From: Corticium candelabrum
Taxonomy: Eukaryota; Porifera; Homoscleromorpha; Homosclerophorida; Plakinidae
Assembly: GCF_963422355.1 (NCBI RefSeq)
Contig: NC_085089.1
Span: 1,729,001 to 1,793,000 of the forward strand
Direction: 5' to 3'
DNA: 64,000 nucleotides
Positions 1 through 10,605 of the stretch are shown in pieces. The notes beneath the pieces were generated by a model, which searched no databases, was not told the origin of the DNA, and saw only the letters and a program-made list of their open reading frames with translations. Position numbers and translations under genes: made by a program. Positions within the stretch are counted from its first letter, which is position 1, and each line of letters opens with the position of its first letter.

Positions 1-1341
1 GCGTTGTAGAAGGCATGAGATTGTATTTACAAATGTACGGATATATTTTTGTACATTCTTTGTCTCTCCATGTTCCATCATATACCATCCTCACACAGTC
101 ACCACTACCATCGGGCTCGTTAATTGAATTATCCCAATTTGTAAATGTGCTTTGCTCGCCATCGATCCATACAAAAGTGTTCTCAACGTCTTTGTCATTC
201 AAGCCCATCCATGCGTCGTTGCTTAATGAATTGAATGTTGCTCTCAAACTTAAAACCAAACAATTCTCGTTTGCAGATATGATAGACGTGAGATGTCCTC
301 CTTTGTTATTGCAGTCCTTTTCTGCCTTATCCCAACTTTTGGGAATTGCAATGAAAAGGTAACAACTCATTCCACTACGAGTCCAGTCTGACTGACATTG
401 CATCAATGACTCTACACAACAGCAACAATTTTAAATAATTTTACAAAGTCATAATTGCCAAAGTTTACACCATTAGTAAGAGCCGGAGGATGTGTAGTCA
501 GCGTTGGACTTTCACAAACGTAGAACCTCTTGTCAGAACAATCCTTATCATTCCACAGACCATTTCCTTTTGTCACCTTCGTGCAACCTGATGTACTACG
601 ACTGGGCTGATTTTTATCCCATTGTCTGTATAAACAAGTCGTACCATCACTCCATACGAACGAGTTCTTCACAATTTTCAATCCAATCCAAACGTCCTTT
701 CCACTCTCTTTTGCCAACTTATAGACAAAACTGTTCTCAATGTTCGACGTGATGGATACGAGATGCCCGCTTTTCGTAACACAATTAGCTTCAGCATCAT
801 TCCAATTTTTCTCTGAAGAAAATAGGCGATAGCAGCTAGTTTCACTAAGACTCCATCCCGATAAACAACTTGTAGCTTCTAGTAAAATCGTCATTACAGC
901 AACGAAACAATGAACAGTACAACTATACATGTATCCTATTAGGGCGTGGTTATATATATCCAGAGATATATACGGTTTAAACAGCATGGTAACGGTCACG
1001 GTCGAAGTAGACGCACCATATAGGCTATCCGAAGAAGTATAGGAGCCTTCTACGCAACGGCTCACGTGAGAGAACATGGCACGGCCACGTACCAACTAAA
1101 TGAGATTCCTGTTGTTTGTAGTAATCACAAGAACTAAGTTGTCCGACATTTCAACCATCTGTGTGGTCAGAAGAATCGTAATTTGACTACAATTAGTAAT
1201 ACAGCTCAACCAGCAGCCGAATTTTAGCAAAGTTAGCACATACGCATACAAAATACGTACACACAAATCTGACTGACCAGACGATGCTTGAAGAGTAAGA
1301 GAAATCAACAGAAACAACACGTTTGACGCACCGAAGAACAT
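1..1341 (-). CDS. Two-CTLD membrane receptor, 5' part, cut by window edge
   Basis: Three exons are visible on the minus strand. Exon 1 is 1341-1278, a signal peptide starting M-FFGASNVLFLLISLTL, with donor CTG|GTCAGT in phase 1. Exon 2 is 878-471, CTLD1. Exon 3 runs from 411 off the window, CTLD2 and the start of the stalk (PSTT). CTLD1 has the family marks: SGWSL, a Cys-Tyr pair, GHLVSI, WIGL, WSDGT, LWNDKDC and FYVCE. CTLD2 has GGHLTSI, WMGLNDKDVENTFVW, an EPD triplet and YPYICKY. It is a paralogue of the gene at 7385-9984 and should continue into a stalk, a TM helix and either a tail or a kinase, which lie outside the window. Calcium-dependent sugar binding is the usual CTLD role. Here the EPD triplet, instead of EPN or QPD, leaves specificity open. 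Confidence 0.75.
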
Positions 1342-1371
1342 GACACGCCTTATATATACGCACTCTAAAAT

Positions 1372-1377
1372 CACGTG
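1372..1377. promoter_or_regulatory. CACGTG E-box upstream of signal exon
   Basis: A CACGTG palindrome in the context AAATCACGTGAT lies 31 bp before the start codon at 1341. The same element sits 25-31 bp upstream of most signal-peptide exons in the array, so it is probably a core promoter or bHLH-type binding site. Binding is inferred. Confidence 0.45.
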
Positions 1378-2535
1378 ATTACCTTACTCAACAGACACGA
1401 ACGAATTATAATGCTATTCATTAATTAAATTACGTCACTTAGTTCTATATACAACATGAAATATAAAATTAATTGTAAATATATGTTAACTTTATAAACT
1501 CTTCTAGACATTGTTATGAACTAACAATGTAGTAATGTTATCAAGCTAGAGCAGATGTCTTTTGATAAATTCATAACCGATTTGTCTTTCACTTACAACA
1601 GATAGCGTTACAACAAACAAAGCCACCTCACACTCCTCAGACACTGTAAACATGTTGATACCAACGTGTGAACCATTTTGCATGCAAAATTGTTACTGAA
1701 CATTATTGTTACCGTGAAACGATATTACAATGTTTGTTGTAGGCTAAATACCGACAGGTAGTTCACAATATACTTTGTGAAGGTACCTTTGATGCTAATA
1801 TTGTACATAGATGTCTCGATCAAAAGCAGATCAACAAAGTAGAAACCGTCTGCACAGTATGCAACACCACGATTTAAGTATTCTACATCGACACTCACTA
1901 AATTAAAATCAAAATGTCTTGACAACCTTAAATATCTATAGCTTTGTTTACATACAAAACGTTGTCACAGTCTCAAGACAAACCCATTGCGGCATGTATA
2001 GTGCTATTCTTGTATGTGGTTTAACTTGTTCAAGTCTGCATCTTGAATTTCTAGTAAATACAAATAAGTTACATTTGAAAAGACACATCTAAGCCGACAG
2101 AATTTGAAAAAATAATGTTTGGCGTTAAATAATAAAATGTCGCACATTAATCCATTAAATTAGACAACAGGTATGTTGGTAGCTCGATCTTACAATAGTT
2201 ACGTCGTTGTTTCAAAAGCAACGATGTAAACTAAGGAGTTTAGTCAACCTAATTACTGTCTACAAACATTAGCCTAGATATGTTCAAGATCATTCCACAC
2301 ACATTGTATACGATTTATCATAGTGAGTGTGCAGAAATGCTTTCTCAAACAGCTACATAAAAATCGATTGGGCGTTTGCATGCTTTGCTCTGCTTTGTCT
2401 GTCTGTCTGTCTTCTAGGTCCACTGTGGCCTCTTCCTATCAAGCTTTACCACCAAAGCCCAAGTAAAACAGCGCAAAAATAGAGAACAACAGTATTATGA
2501 TGATTTTATCTCATGTCTATATATATATAAAGAAA
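1378..2535. other. Intergenic, AT-rich, no gene seen
   Basis: No exon with good coding character or homology to the array is visible. A short TCTG run occurs at about 2396-2415. The stretch 1960-2280 resembles the intergenic sequence at 14.75-15.06 kb and 27.75-28.06 kb (same phrases around cttgtatgtggtttaactt), so it is old duplicated spacer. Confidence 0.4.
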
Positions 2536-2539
2536 TTAC

Positions 2540-3330
2540 AGCATCGATTGTCCACCGAGATTGCCAGTGATAGTGCTGTACTGATATTATTATTCAAGCA
2601 CAGTCTGATAGAGATGCAGCACGGTTGAGATCTCTGCAAGGACGAGAGACTGGTTCATAGCTGGATGTCATCACCACTTCTGCTAAGCACGCTTTAAAAA
2701 CAAACGAACTTGTTTAGCGTCTTACCTGAGGTTGGGAGTGGCTCTACCTTTCACCAATTAGATTAAATGGTGTGACCTTGTGGTCATGACTTGGATGAAT
2801 ACGAATACCATCTTTTAACATGTAAATATGGGGGTGGACATGTCTGATCTTACGATTCAGTCTTGAATGGGTGAAGTCAGTACCTGTCTGACCTTCACCT
2901 TCCCAATCAAACAAAACCAAGACATCACTACATCAATACCGAAGACCATCCAGACATTACAATGGTTGATCCAAATACTGGACAGAATTTGGATCTTGAT
3001 GTCTCACTTGGTCATCCATAGAGTCAGAACATTATTAATTAAGAGGGCTAGCAGGAAAATGGTCATGCTGCCACAATAAGAGAAGAAAAGAAAATAAAAA
3101 ATAATTAGAACAGCTTGTTGCAGAAGGATGTGTATCGAGATGTGTTACTCTTGTGATAGAACATTTGGGAGGTGGGGCACAAAAGCAGAGAATTCTTTGC
3201 AGCATTTTTCACAACAGTCCGTAAACCTAGAAGCCATGTTCGTGGTGTATCGGAAAAAAATTATTTTCTACAATTCTACAGATACAATGCCAAAGTTGTC
3301 CTCAGAAACTTATAAAACTGCTTCCTAATC
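2540..3330 (+). pseudogene. Decayed mobile-element C-terminal domain relic
   Basis: Reading across frames on the plus strand gives the same ordered motifs as the minus-strand relics at 15.4-16.0 and 28.4-29.0 kb. They are LRLGVALPF, then HLLTCKYGGGH (near 2800-2840), then PDITMVDPNTGQ followed by LDLDVSLGHP (near 2940-3020), then a REEKK block, then TFGRWGTKAE (near 3160). Several frameshifts and stops break it. The zinc-knuckle-like Cys/His segment followed by PDI...LDLDVSL is reminiscent of the C-terminal nuclease region of non-LTR elements. Family assignment is inference. It is the only copy of this family in plus orientation in the window. Confidence 0.5.
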
Positions 3331-3894
3331 ATGATGATTTAGATAGATTTATTGACTTTGACATTCAAGACCAAGTCCATTAGTTTGTTGTTTGCAAGGA
3401 CTGGTTTGCTTTACAAATTCCTATCATATGTATGAGTAGAGTCTATGTCTATATATGAGAATAAATTATCTGTCTGTCTGTTTGTCGGTCGGTAATCTGA
3501 CGTCCCACTGTCTGTATATCACAATGGCCCACATATAATTAGTTAGTCTGGTAGCTTATTCCGTGTTTGTGTACCCTAGTCCCTAAAGAGAACTAATTTG
3601 GTGTGACTAAAATACAACATAACACAGTCTATATAATTAGAACAAATTGATGTTCCAGATCCGCACCAGGTGGAGTGATTAGAGGTAAAGTGTGCATAAA
3701 AAGACAATTGAAGTCTAGACTCTATGTACCATACTTACCGGGCATCATTATCTATGTATCTAGACAGCTGCAGGCTCGTATGTGAACAAGAGCTCAGCTA
3801 ACTATTAGTCTATGCTAGCAACATATCAATCTCTTAAATTTATAGTTTTCTACTGACTTGGAAAATTATTCTACGCACTATTTGCAACCATTAA

Positions 3895-4205
3895 TTTAGT
3901 GCTTACTCAACGCTAGGCACCATCCATCTGTACGTGGTGTCGAAGGTGTAGTGACCGCTAACGCCGTTGTAGACCTCTTTGTTCAGCTAACGAAATGATT
4001 CGATCGCTATTCTGAGAATCAGAGTTTAATGTAGATCATACATCGTCGCAGATAAACAACGGAAGCTGATACCGAGTTTGAGATTGTACTCAACCACCGA
4101 GTCCCAATTCTACACGGCCCCGTATTCAGTGCAAACAATCCCGTTTGCACGACAATGAGTCCCGTATGCGATACAAATAGTCCCGTACGCGATACCACTT
4201 ACAGT
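3895..4205. repeat. Dispersed repeat with CCCGTATGCGGTAC units (copy 1)
   Basis: Begins agtgcttactcaacg, continues through a conserved block (ccatccatctgtacg; cagctaacgaaatg) and ends in imperfect 21-bp units built on tcccgtatgcggtac. The same block order recurs at about 6.59-7.25, 17.10-17.75 and 30.12-30.77 kb; only the 21-bp units recur at 38.3 and 61.0 kb. No open reading frame is shared by all copies, so this is a mobile or satellite-like noncoding repeat. Its class is unknown. Confidence 0.5.
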
Positions 4206-4505
4206 CTGTATCGTTTATAAGGTGACCGGATAAGGTAGTACATCGGATATTGAAATAAGATGTTCAATATTCATAATCAAAACATTACTCACTTAATACA
4301 TATTATTATTATATACAATAATTACCGGTTATTGTAGTATACTGCTTATAATGGAGGATTTTTCTATGCAAAAGGACCTTTTCCAGTACCTATAGTATAC
4401 AATACAGTAATAGTGGAGTCACATTCTGCACACTTACTTCTTTCAATGAAAAGAACAATACAATACATGTACTGTACGTCTATATACATTTTCTTCAGTA
4501 AAACA

Positions 4506-6107
4506 TTACTGATTTGAGAAGAATTGAGTGAGCGGTGTTTGCTGTGCTCTCGAAGCCTTCTTAGACAGGAGGAAGTTCTCAATCTCCGCAACATGGTGGT
4601 GAAGGCAATCGTCAGCTTTTCCAGCATACAGACCACAACGCAATGCATCCAAAGCCTGGGACAATTCCAATGTGGATGGTTGGAAAGCTGCAATGGGACT
4701 GGCACCGCCCTCGACATCATCATTCTCAGATTTGGCTTCAGCTTCAGCGTTGTTGCTGGTTAACTCCTCGGCAATCACCTGCACAATTTGCTCTGCGTTT
4801 CAGATGGCTGCATGTAGACGGGTGCATCCTTGTCAAGTTCTGAAAGTTCTTGGATGTTCTGGGCAAGCTCAGACTGGACTTCAGGGACAGTGTTGTCCTC
4901 AGTGGCTTGCATCTCAGCAGAGAACCCAGCCTTCCTCCAGCAATTCTGAACAGTGGTCTCTGTCACAGACTGCCAAGCATCTTTTACATACTGGAGGCAG
5001 TAGAGCATGCTGATGTTCTTCTTCAGGGCCTTAGTGTCCAGCTTTTCAATGGTGGGATTATCAACTAGCCCGCCAACTTTCCTCAGCATCAGGCGGCGGT
5101 AGTTCAGCTTGAATGCGTTAATAATGCCAGCATCACATGGCTGAATAATGCTGGTCGTGTTGGGAGGGAGAAACACAACATTGACATGACCAAGGCTGTC
5201 TTGAATTGCTTCACACTTGTGTGCTGGACAGCTGTCTATCAACAAAAGAACTTTCTTGCCTTTGCGGCGAAACAGCCGATTGAACTCAAGCAGCCAATCG
5301 CAGAAGACAGTCTTTGTCATCCACTCTTTGTTGTTGCTTGTTCAGCTACCACCAAGAGCGTTAGCTGGAGTGGTGTGAGCAGCTGCCACAGCACGAGGCA
5401 TCGTAGCGGTTCTAATGCCATGTAGAGGCAGTCTGGTCCCATCCATGCATGCTGCCACTGCAAACGTAATGCTATCTTTCTGCACCTTGCTGCTCTTGAC
5501 GTTCTCACTCACCCGTGCAAGCGTTCTACGAGAAAGAGCTCTCCAAAACAGACCCGTCTTGTCCATGTTGAACACGCAAGAGGGATCGTTACTCACGCTA
5601 GTAAACAACTCTGGCCAGACACCAGCAAAGAAATTCCACGCAGCAGCGGCGTCTGTATAGCAGACTCTCCATGATGACGTTTGGAAGTTATGCTCCGTTT
5701 CTTTAGGAACAGCTGAACGTAACTCTTCCAGCCAGCGTCACTCGATGGAACATCTTTAGCATCAGCAAGACCAGCTCGTTGCAGTTCTTCAGCGATGGCT
5801 TTACCCTTTGTGATAAGCAAGTCGTAACTGATGGAGTTCAGGGATTTGTCCTTTCAGGCGGCGTAATATGCTTTCATGCTCTTCTCCAAAACATTGCAGC
5901 GTGTGGACCGGTTTCTCTTTACGCTCCTTGATCCCTTGGAAGCTAGTCCCAGCAAGAAATCTTTCTTGCTCAGAATGGTCGACACTGTGGGCTGGGAGAT
6001 GGAGAAATGATGAGCAATGTCTCCTTGGCCGGCTTTCGGGTTTTTCTCAGCATATTCAAGCACTTCAAGCTTTTCTCAACAGTCAGACTGACTCTCTTCT
6101 GAGCCAT
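4506..6107 (-). mobile_element. pogo/Tigger-type DDE transposase, degenerate
   Basis: A minus-strand transposase fossil begins at the ATG at 6107. Order: N-terminal psq/CENP-B-like helix-turn-helix (AEKNPKAGQGDIAHHFSISQ), a second CENPB-type region (AIAEELQRAGLADA) and the DDE core. The catalytic aspartates are visible as NMDKTGLFW (about 5560), LLIDSCPAHKC (about 5240) and LPPNTTSIIQPCDAG (about 5150), the spacing and context of the pogo/Tigger superfamily. The C-terminus ends in the family-like PLTQFFSNQ at 4506. It is inactive: frameshifts occur near 6075, 5640 and 4790, and in-frame stops near 5870 and 5330. Terminal inverted repeats could not be identified with confidence. A host-domesticated TIGD-like gene is unlikely given the lesions. 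Confidence 0.85.
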
Positions 6108-6589
6108 TTTGACGACAAGAGCAGCGTACCAACAGGATTCAACCAGCAAGAAGAACTAGCGAGCGAAAAGAAACCTCTATTGTAACGATGAGATTCCAAA
6201 GAGCACTTGCGAACTGTAACAAACAAGTGTAACAAGCATGTGCCTTGCCCGCATGCGCTAGATTGTGCAACACGTCGTATAGTAAGAGTCGACTTGCGAT
6301 GTAAGAGTTGTACAACTTTCGACCAAGGAGTCGTATGACTCGTGATTGTCTATAGTAATTACCGCATATAATAATAGAAACTCGACATTCAAAGACCCAC
6401 GCTATAGACGATACAGACTGTACTTACCAAAGCCGTTCTGAGCTGTACAAAGCTCTAGACGGCCAGAGCCGTCTAAAGACTCTCGTACCCAGGCCATCAT
6501 ATGCATGCGCGGCAGCAAAAAAAAGCTTCGTGTACACATTAGTTTTGCAGAAACATAGTTTGCAAGCAACCACTAGAATAAGCTAGCCA

Positions 6590-7245
6590 GTGCTTACTCA
6601 AACATATGTACCATCCATCTGTACGTTGTATCAAAAGTGTAGCGGCCTCTACAGAGCCGTATATACGGCTCTGGCTTCTAGAGCCGTTGTAGATCGACTT
6701 CGACTTTGTTCAGCTAACGAAATGGTTTACTATTCCGGGAATGAGAGTCTAGTGTAGGTGCTATATCGTCGCAGATAAAATGAAAAATAGCAATGGTAGC
6801 AAATACCTCCAAAACCGTACAAAATTAGAACAAAATGCTCACCATCGAGTCCCAGTATATGCTACGCTACAAACGGTCCCGTATGCGGTACAAACAGTTC
6901 TGTTATCGATACCACTTGGTTACCAGAGAAGTACGACTTTGTTGCTTACCGTAGCCTCGTACCCAGGTCTTCGTAAACTATTTCTTGGTTTTCTCTTAAA
7001 CTTTTGATGAATTTCGTGCGAGCCTCGTACCTAGGATTTGATGCGCGGCCAAAGGCCTCGTGTACACATTGTTTTTGCATGCTTGCATAAATTATCCTCA
7101 AATCGTGGTAACATACACTCGTATACAAAACTGACGTCTGAAACACGGATTAAAGTCGCGTAGTAGTAGTAATAATAGCGCGGCTGGTGAAAGAATCGTA
7201 TGTGGCTGTGAAGTATAAGCACACAAATCTGGTGCATAAACACAA
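6590..7245. repeat. Dispersed repeat with palindrome and CCCGTATGCGGTAC units (copy 2)
   Basis: Same block order as at 3.9 kb: agtgcttactcaaac, ccatccatctgtacg, then the perfect palindrome GAGCCGTATATACGGCTC (about 6655-6675), cagctaacgaaatgg, units of cccgtatgcggtac near 6885, and a downstream stretch with cctcgtacccagg and tcgtgcgagcctcgtac. Copies at 17.1 and 30.1 kb share all parts. It lies just 3' of the receptor gene ending at 7385, and the two other copies lie just 3' of the corresponding relics. Confidence 0.5.
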
Positions 7246-7384
7246 TATACTAATAATGGGTTATTGTCACAGAATAAGAATAAGTATCATGACCGTGTAC
7301 GATGTTTACACGGTAATTGATATACGTAAAAATCATAATACGATACTTGGTATATAATTGCTATTGCATGCAGCATGCAATCTG

Positions 7385-9984
7385 TCACATGTTGTAAATG
7401 AAGTTCTCTGACTCACTTGCCGCAGTTTCCTCTCGCCGAGCTGCTGATTCATAAAGTACATTCATCTTGTCAGCTCTAGAATCTTTATGAGACGCAGCCA
7501 TTGCAAGATTTTCAGTCATGCGATTACGGAACGCCATGCGGCTATAGAGTGAATTCAACTGCAGATCGTCTGATGTTTCTACATCCATTGAGTAAAGACC
7601 CTTTTTCTTCTTTTTCTTCAATATTTCTAGAACAACAACAAGTATCTTATATACACCATAAGCAGCTCCAGTTTGCGATATAGAAAGTACTTCCATCGCA
7701 CAAATTGTTGCTCTTTTCATGTCGCCTATTTGAGATAGTTGCCGTACCGGTAAACCCTGCGTCATATGCTGACCCACATTTAGAGCCTAGAAATACGGTT
7801 TGCATATGATTTTTCTATATATTATGTAAGCAAAGCAAAAGCAACCTGCCGCATGTGATCGAATTGTTTTGTTAAAATCCGACTTTCTTGCTCTTCTTCT
7901 CCGGACAATAAATACGGAGATTATAGCCGCAATTACAACAAAAACTCCGATGGCTGCACCAACTGCTGTGTATGTTGTATGGTTCGAAGAACTCGATTTT
8001 GTTTCATGAGCTATTGTATCCAAGTCTGTTGCCATTAGTGTCGTTGCCTCACGAGTTGTTACTTGTCTGGAATTGCTAGACCTAGAAATTTGTGTTGTGC
8101 GAATTTGTGACGTGAATGCAGATTTTGTGACCATCGCTTTTGTAGAATCACGAGGCAAGACAGAAAAAATTGTTGAGCCCATCAGTGTAGAAAGACGGTC
8201 GTTAGCGCGAGCAGTAGGTGTTGTTGACATACGGGTTGCCGATGTTGTAGCCTCTTTCGATGACGCGCGCGTAGAAGTTGTGGTGGACAGTTGAGTGTTG
8301 ACTTTAACAGTGTTTGGCCATGAAGAAGTTGATGTAGATCGAGTTGCAATTGACACAGACGTGGAAGTCCTAGTAGGCAATCGAGTACTGCCTTCAGCAG
8401 TAGTCGGTGATACAACAGTCGTCGCTAATGACGTCGATTGCGTTGTAGTTGAGGCAGACGCAGTGGGATTTCTGATAGTAGAACGATCCTCAGTGGCTGC
8501 AATTGTGGTTGGAAGTGTGATGGACAAACCTGATGCAGTAGAAGAGTTTGTACTAGAAGTCTTGGTAGTTGCACTTGCTGACGTATAAGGTATTGTTGTA
8601 GCTTGCACAGTTGTCGGTGTCTGCGTTGTAGAGGGCATTAGGTTATACTTGCAAATGTACGGAAATTTTCTTGTACATGCTATGTCTCTCCATGTTCCAT
8701 CATATACCATCCTTATACAATCACCATTACCATTGGGCTCGTTAACTGAATTATCCCAATTTGCAAATGTGCTTTGTTCGCCATTGATCCATACAAATGT
8801 GTTCTCAACGTCTTTGTCATTCAAGCCAATCCATGCGTCATTGCTTTCTAATCTGGATATTCCTCTTAAGCTTAAGACCAAACAGTTCTCTTTCGCAAAT
8901 GTGATAGACGCGAGATGTCCTCCTCTGTTATTGCAGTCCTCTTCAGCCGCATCCCAAGTTCTAGGCATCGTAACGAGAAGATAACAGCTCAGTCCACGAC
9001 GAGTCCAGCCTGACTGACATTGCATTGATGACGCTAGAAAACAGCAACAATTTTAAATTATTTTACAAAATGACACGTAAAATGACTAAATTTCACACCA
9101 GAAGTAAGAGGTGGAGGATGGGTGGTCAGCGTTGAAGTTTCACAAACGTAGTAGTACTTGGTATTACATTCCTTATCATTCCACCGACCGTTTGCCCTTT
9201 TCAGTATAGTGCAATTTTCTGAGCTAACGTTGCTAGCTTGATTGCCAGACCATTGTCTGTATAAACAAGTCGTACCATCACTCCATACGAACGAGTTCTC
9301 CACAATTTTGTCATTCAATCCAATCCAAACGTTGTATCCTCCTGTATTTCCTGACAAGTTATAAACAAAACTGTTCTCAATGTTCGACGTGATGGATACG
9401 AGATGTCCGCCGCCTGTAGTTACACAATCGGCTTCAGCATCATCCCAAGTCTTCTTAGTAGAAAAATGGCGATAGCAACTATTTTCATTGAGACTCCATC
9501 CCGATAAACAACTTGTAGCGTCTAATAACATTGCCATTACAATAGCGAAACAACAAACAGTGCACAACTATACATGAAACCTATTATATGGTGTAGTTAA
9601 AGTATGGTAACGATCGCAGTCGACCTAAACGCACAACATAGGTTTTCAACGTCTGTCTACACTTCCTGAAAAATGAACCTGCTACTCAATAGCTCGATCA
9701 CGTGAGAAACATTAAACGGTCACGTCCTCTAGGTAAAACAGACTCTTGTTGTCTGTAGCAATCGCACAATAACGACATTTCAACAACTGTGTGATTACAA
9801 AATTTATAATTCAACTACTCTATCTAAGAGCCAATTTGTAATACAGATCAACCAACAGTATGCTAAATATTTAGCTAAGTTAGCACATACGCATACAAAA
9901 CGCACACAAATTTGACTGACCAGACGAAGCTTGAAGAGTAAGAGAAATCACTAAAAACAACATGTATGACGCACCGAAAAACAT
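7385..9984 (-). CDS. Two-CTLD, mucin-stalk membrane receptor without kinase
   Basis: Five-exon minus-strand model: 9984-9921 signal peptide, 9521-9099 CTLD1, 9033-7846 CTLD2, stalk and TM, 7786-7691 and 7626-7385 cytoplasmic tail. All junctions are GT-AG and in phase; total coding length is 2013 nt (670 aa). CTLD1 carries WIGLNDK, WSDGT, RWNDKEC. CTLD2 carries WIGLNDKDVEN and the EPN triplet of mannose-type Ca2+ sites, with WRD in place of WND. About 200 residues of Thr/Ser-rich stalk follow, then a TM helix (AVGAAIGVFVVIAAIISVFI) with an RRRRARK stop-transfer. The tail has a KKKKKK run, Tyr sites in NSLYSRM (a YxxM) and NVLYES, and ends ENFIYNM. The last intron is 64 nt. Probably a surface glycan receptor or a decoy partner of the kinase paralogues; that role is inferred. 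Confidence 0.8.
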
Positions 9985-10008
9985 GACACGCCTTACTCGC
10001 TCTAAAAT

Positions 10009-10014
10009 CACGTG
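10009..10014. promoter_or_regulatory. CACGTG E-box upstream of signal exon
   Basis: CACGTG in the context AAAATCACGTGAC lies 25 bp before the start codon at 9984, matching the position of the element upstream of the other receptor genes. The duplicate is at 22781-22786. Confidence 0.45.
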
Positions 10015-10605
10015 ACTATCTAACTACTCAACGTCACACACGAACTAATTATATAATCATGTCACTGCACTAATAATACAAATAATTTACTAGAATCAAT
10101 TTGTAAACATTTTTTATAAACTCTATAAACTTTACAAAGATTATCATTAATTAGCAATGCAGTATAATGCTATCGATAGCAGATCTGTTAAATAAATTCA
10201 TACCTAATCCGTCTGACCGTTACAGCAAACAAAGCCATAGCTTACAGTCTTCCATGCGGATACCAATTTGGTGTTGTTTGAACCTTTTTTGCGTATAAAA
10301 ATTGTTTCTAAAGTAATAATTACAGTGTGCTTGCAGACTTTAATTTCAAGTCATCGCGGGTACCAGTGCTACGTACTCAAAATCATCATTTGATGTAATA
10401 GGTTGTCGTAAAATGCAAACTTTTCTAGCAAAAATCAAGCTAATCGGCAAACTAAACGAATAATTCATTCAACTGGATAATGTCCAATTGTAGATACAAT
10501 ACTAATAGTGCACTAGTTAGTTTTAGTGCCCATTATTCAGTAGCAAAAATAGCAAAGTTTTACAAGATCCATTCACACATTGCGTACCAGTTTATATACG
10601 ATGTT

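Noticed and set aside
4090-6400. Terminal inverted repeats of the pogo/Tigger element
   Set aside because: Candidate ends near 4310-4350 and 6340-6370 match only weakly; not enough to call.
7385-7777. Tail of the receptor read as one continuous 130-codon exon
   Set aside because: That frame is out of phase with the TM exon. A 64-nt GT-AG intron (7690-7627) puts both tail exons in phase and matches the paralogous tails.
9058-9567. Start of the two-CTLD genes at the in-frame ATG of MCTVCCFAIV (also at 22339)
   Set aside because: That segment is intron sequence before the TTATTAG acceptor at 9522; a proper signal-peptide exon with a matching phase-1 donor exists at 9984-9921.
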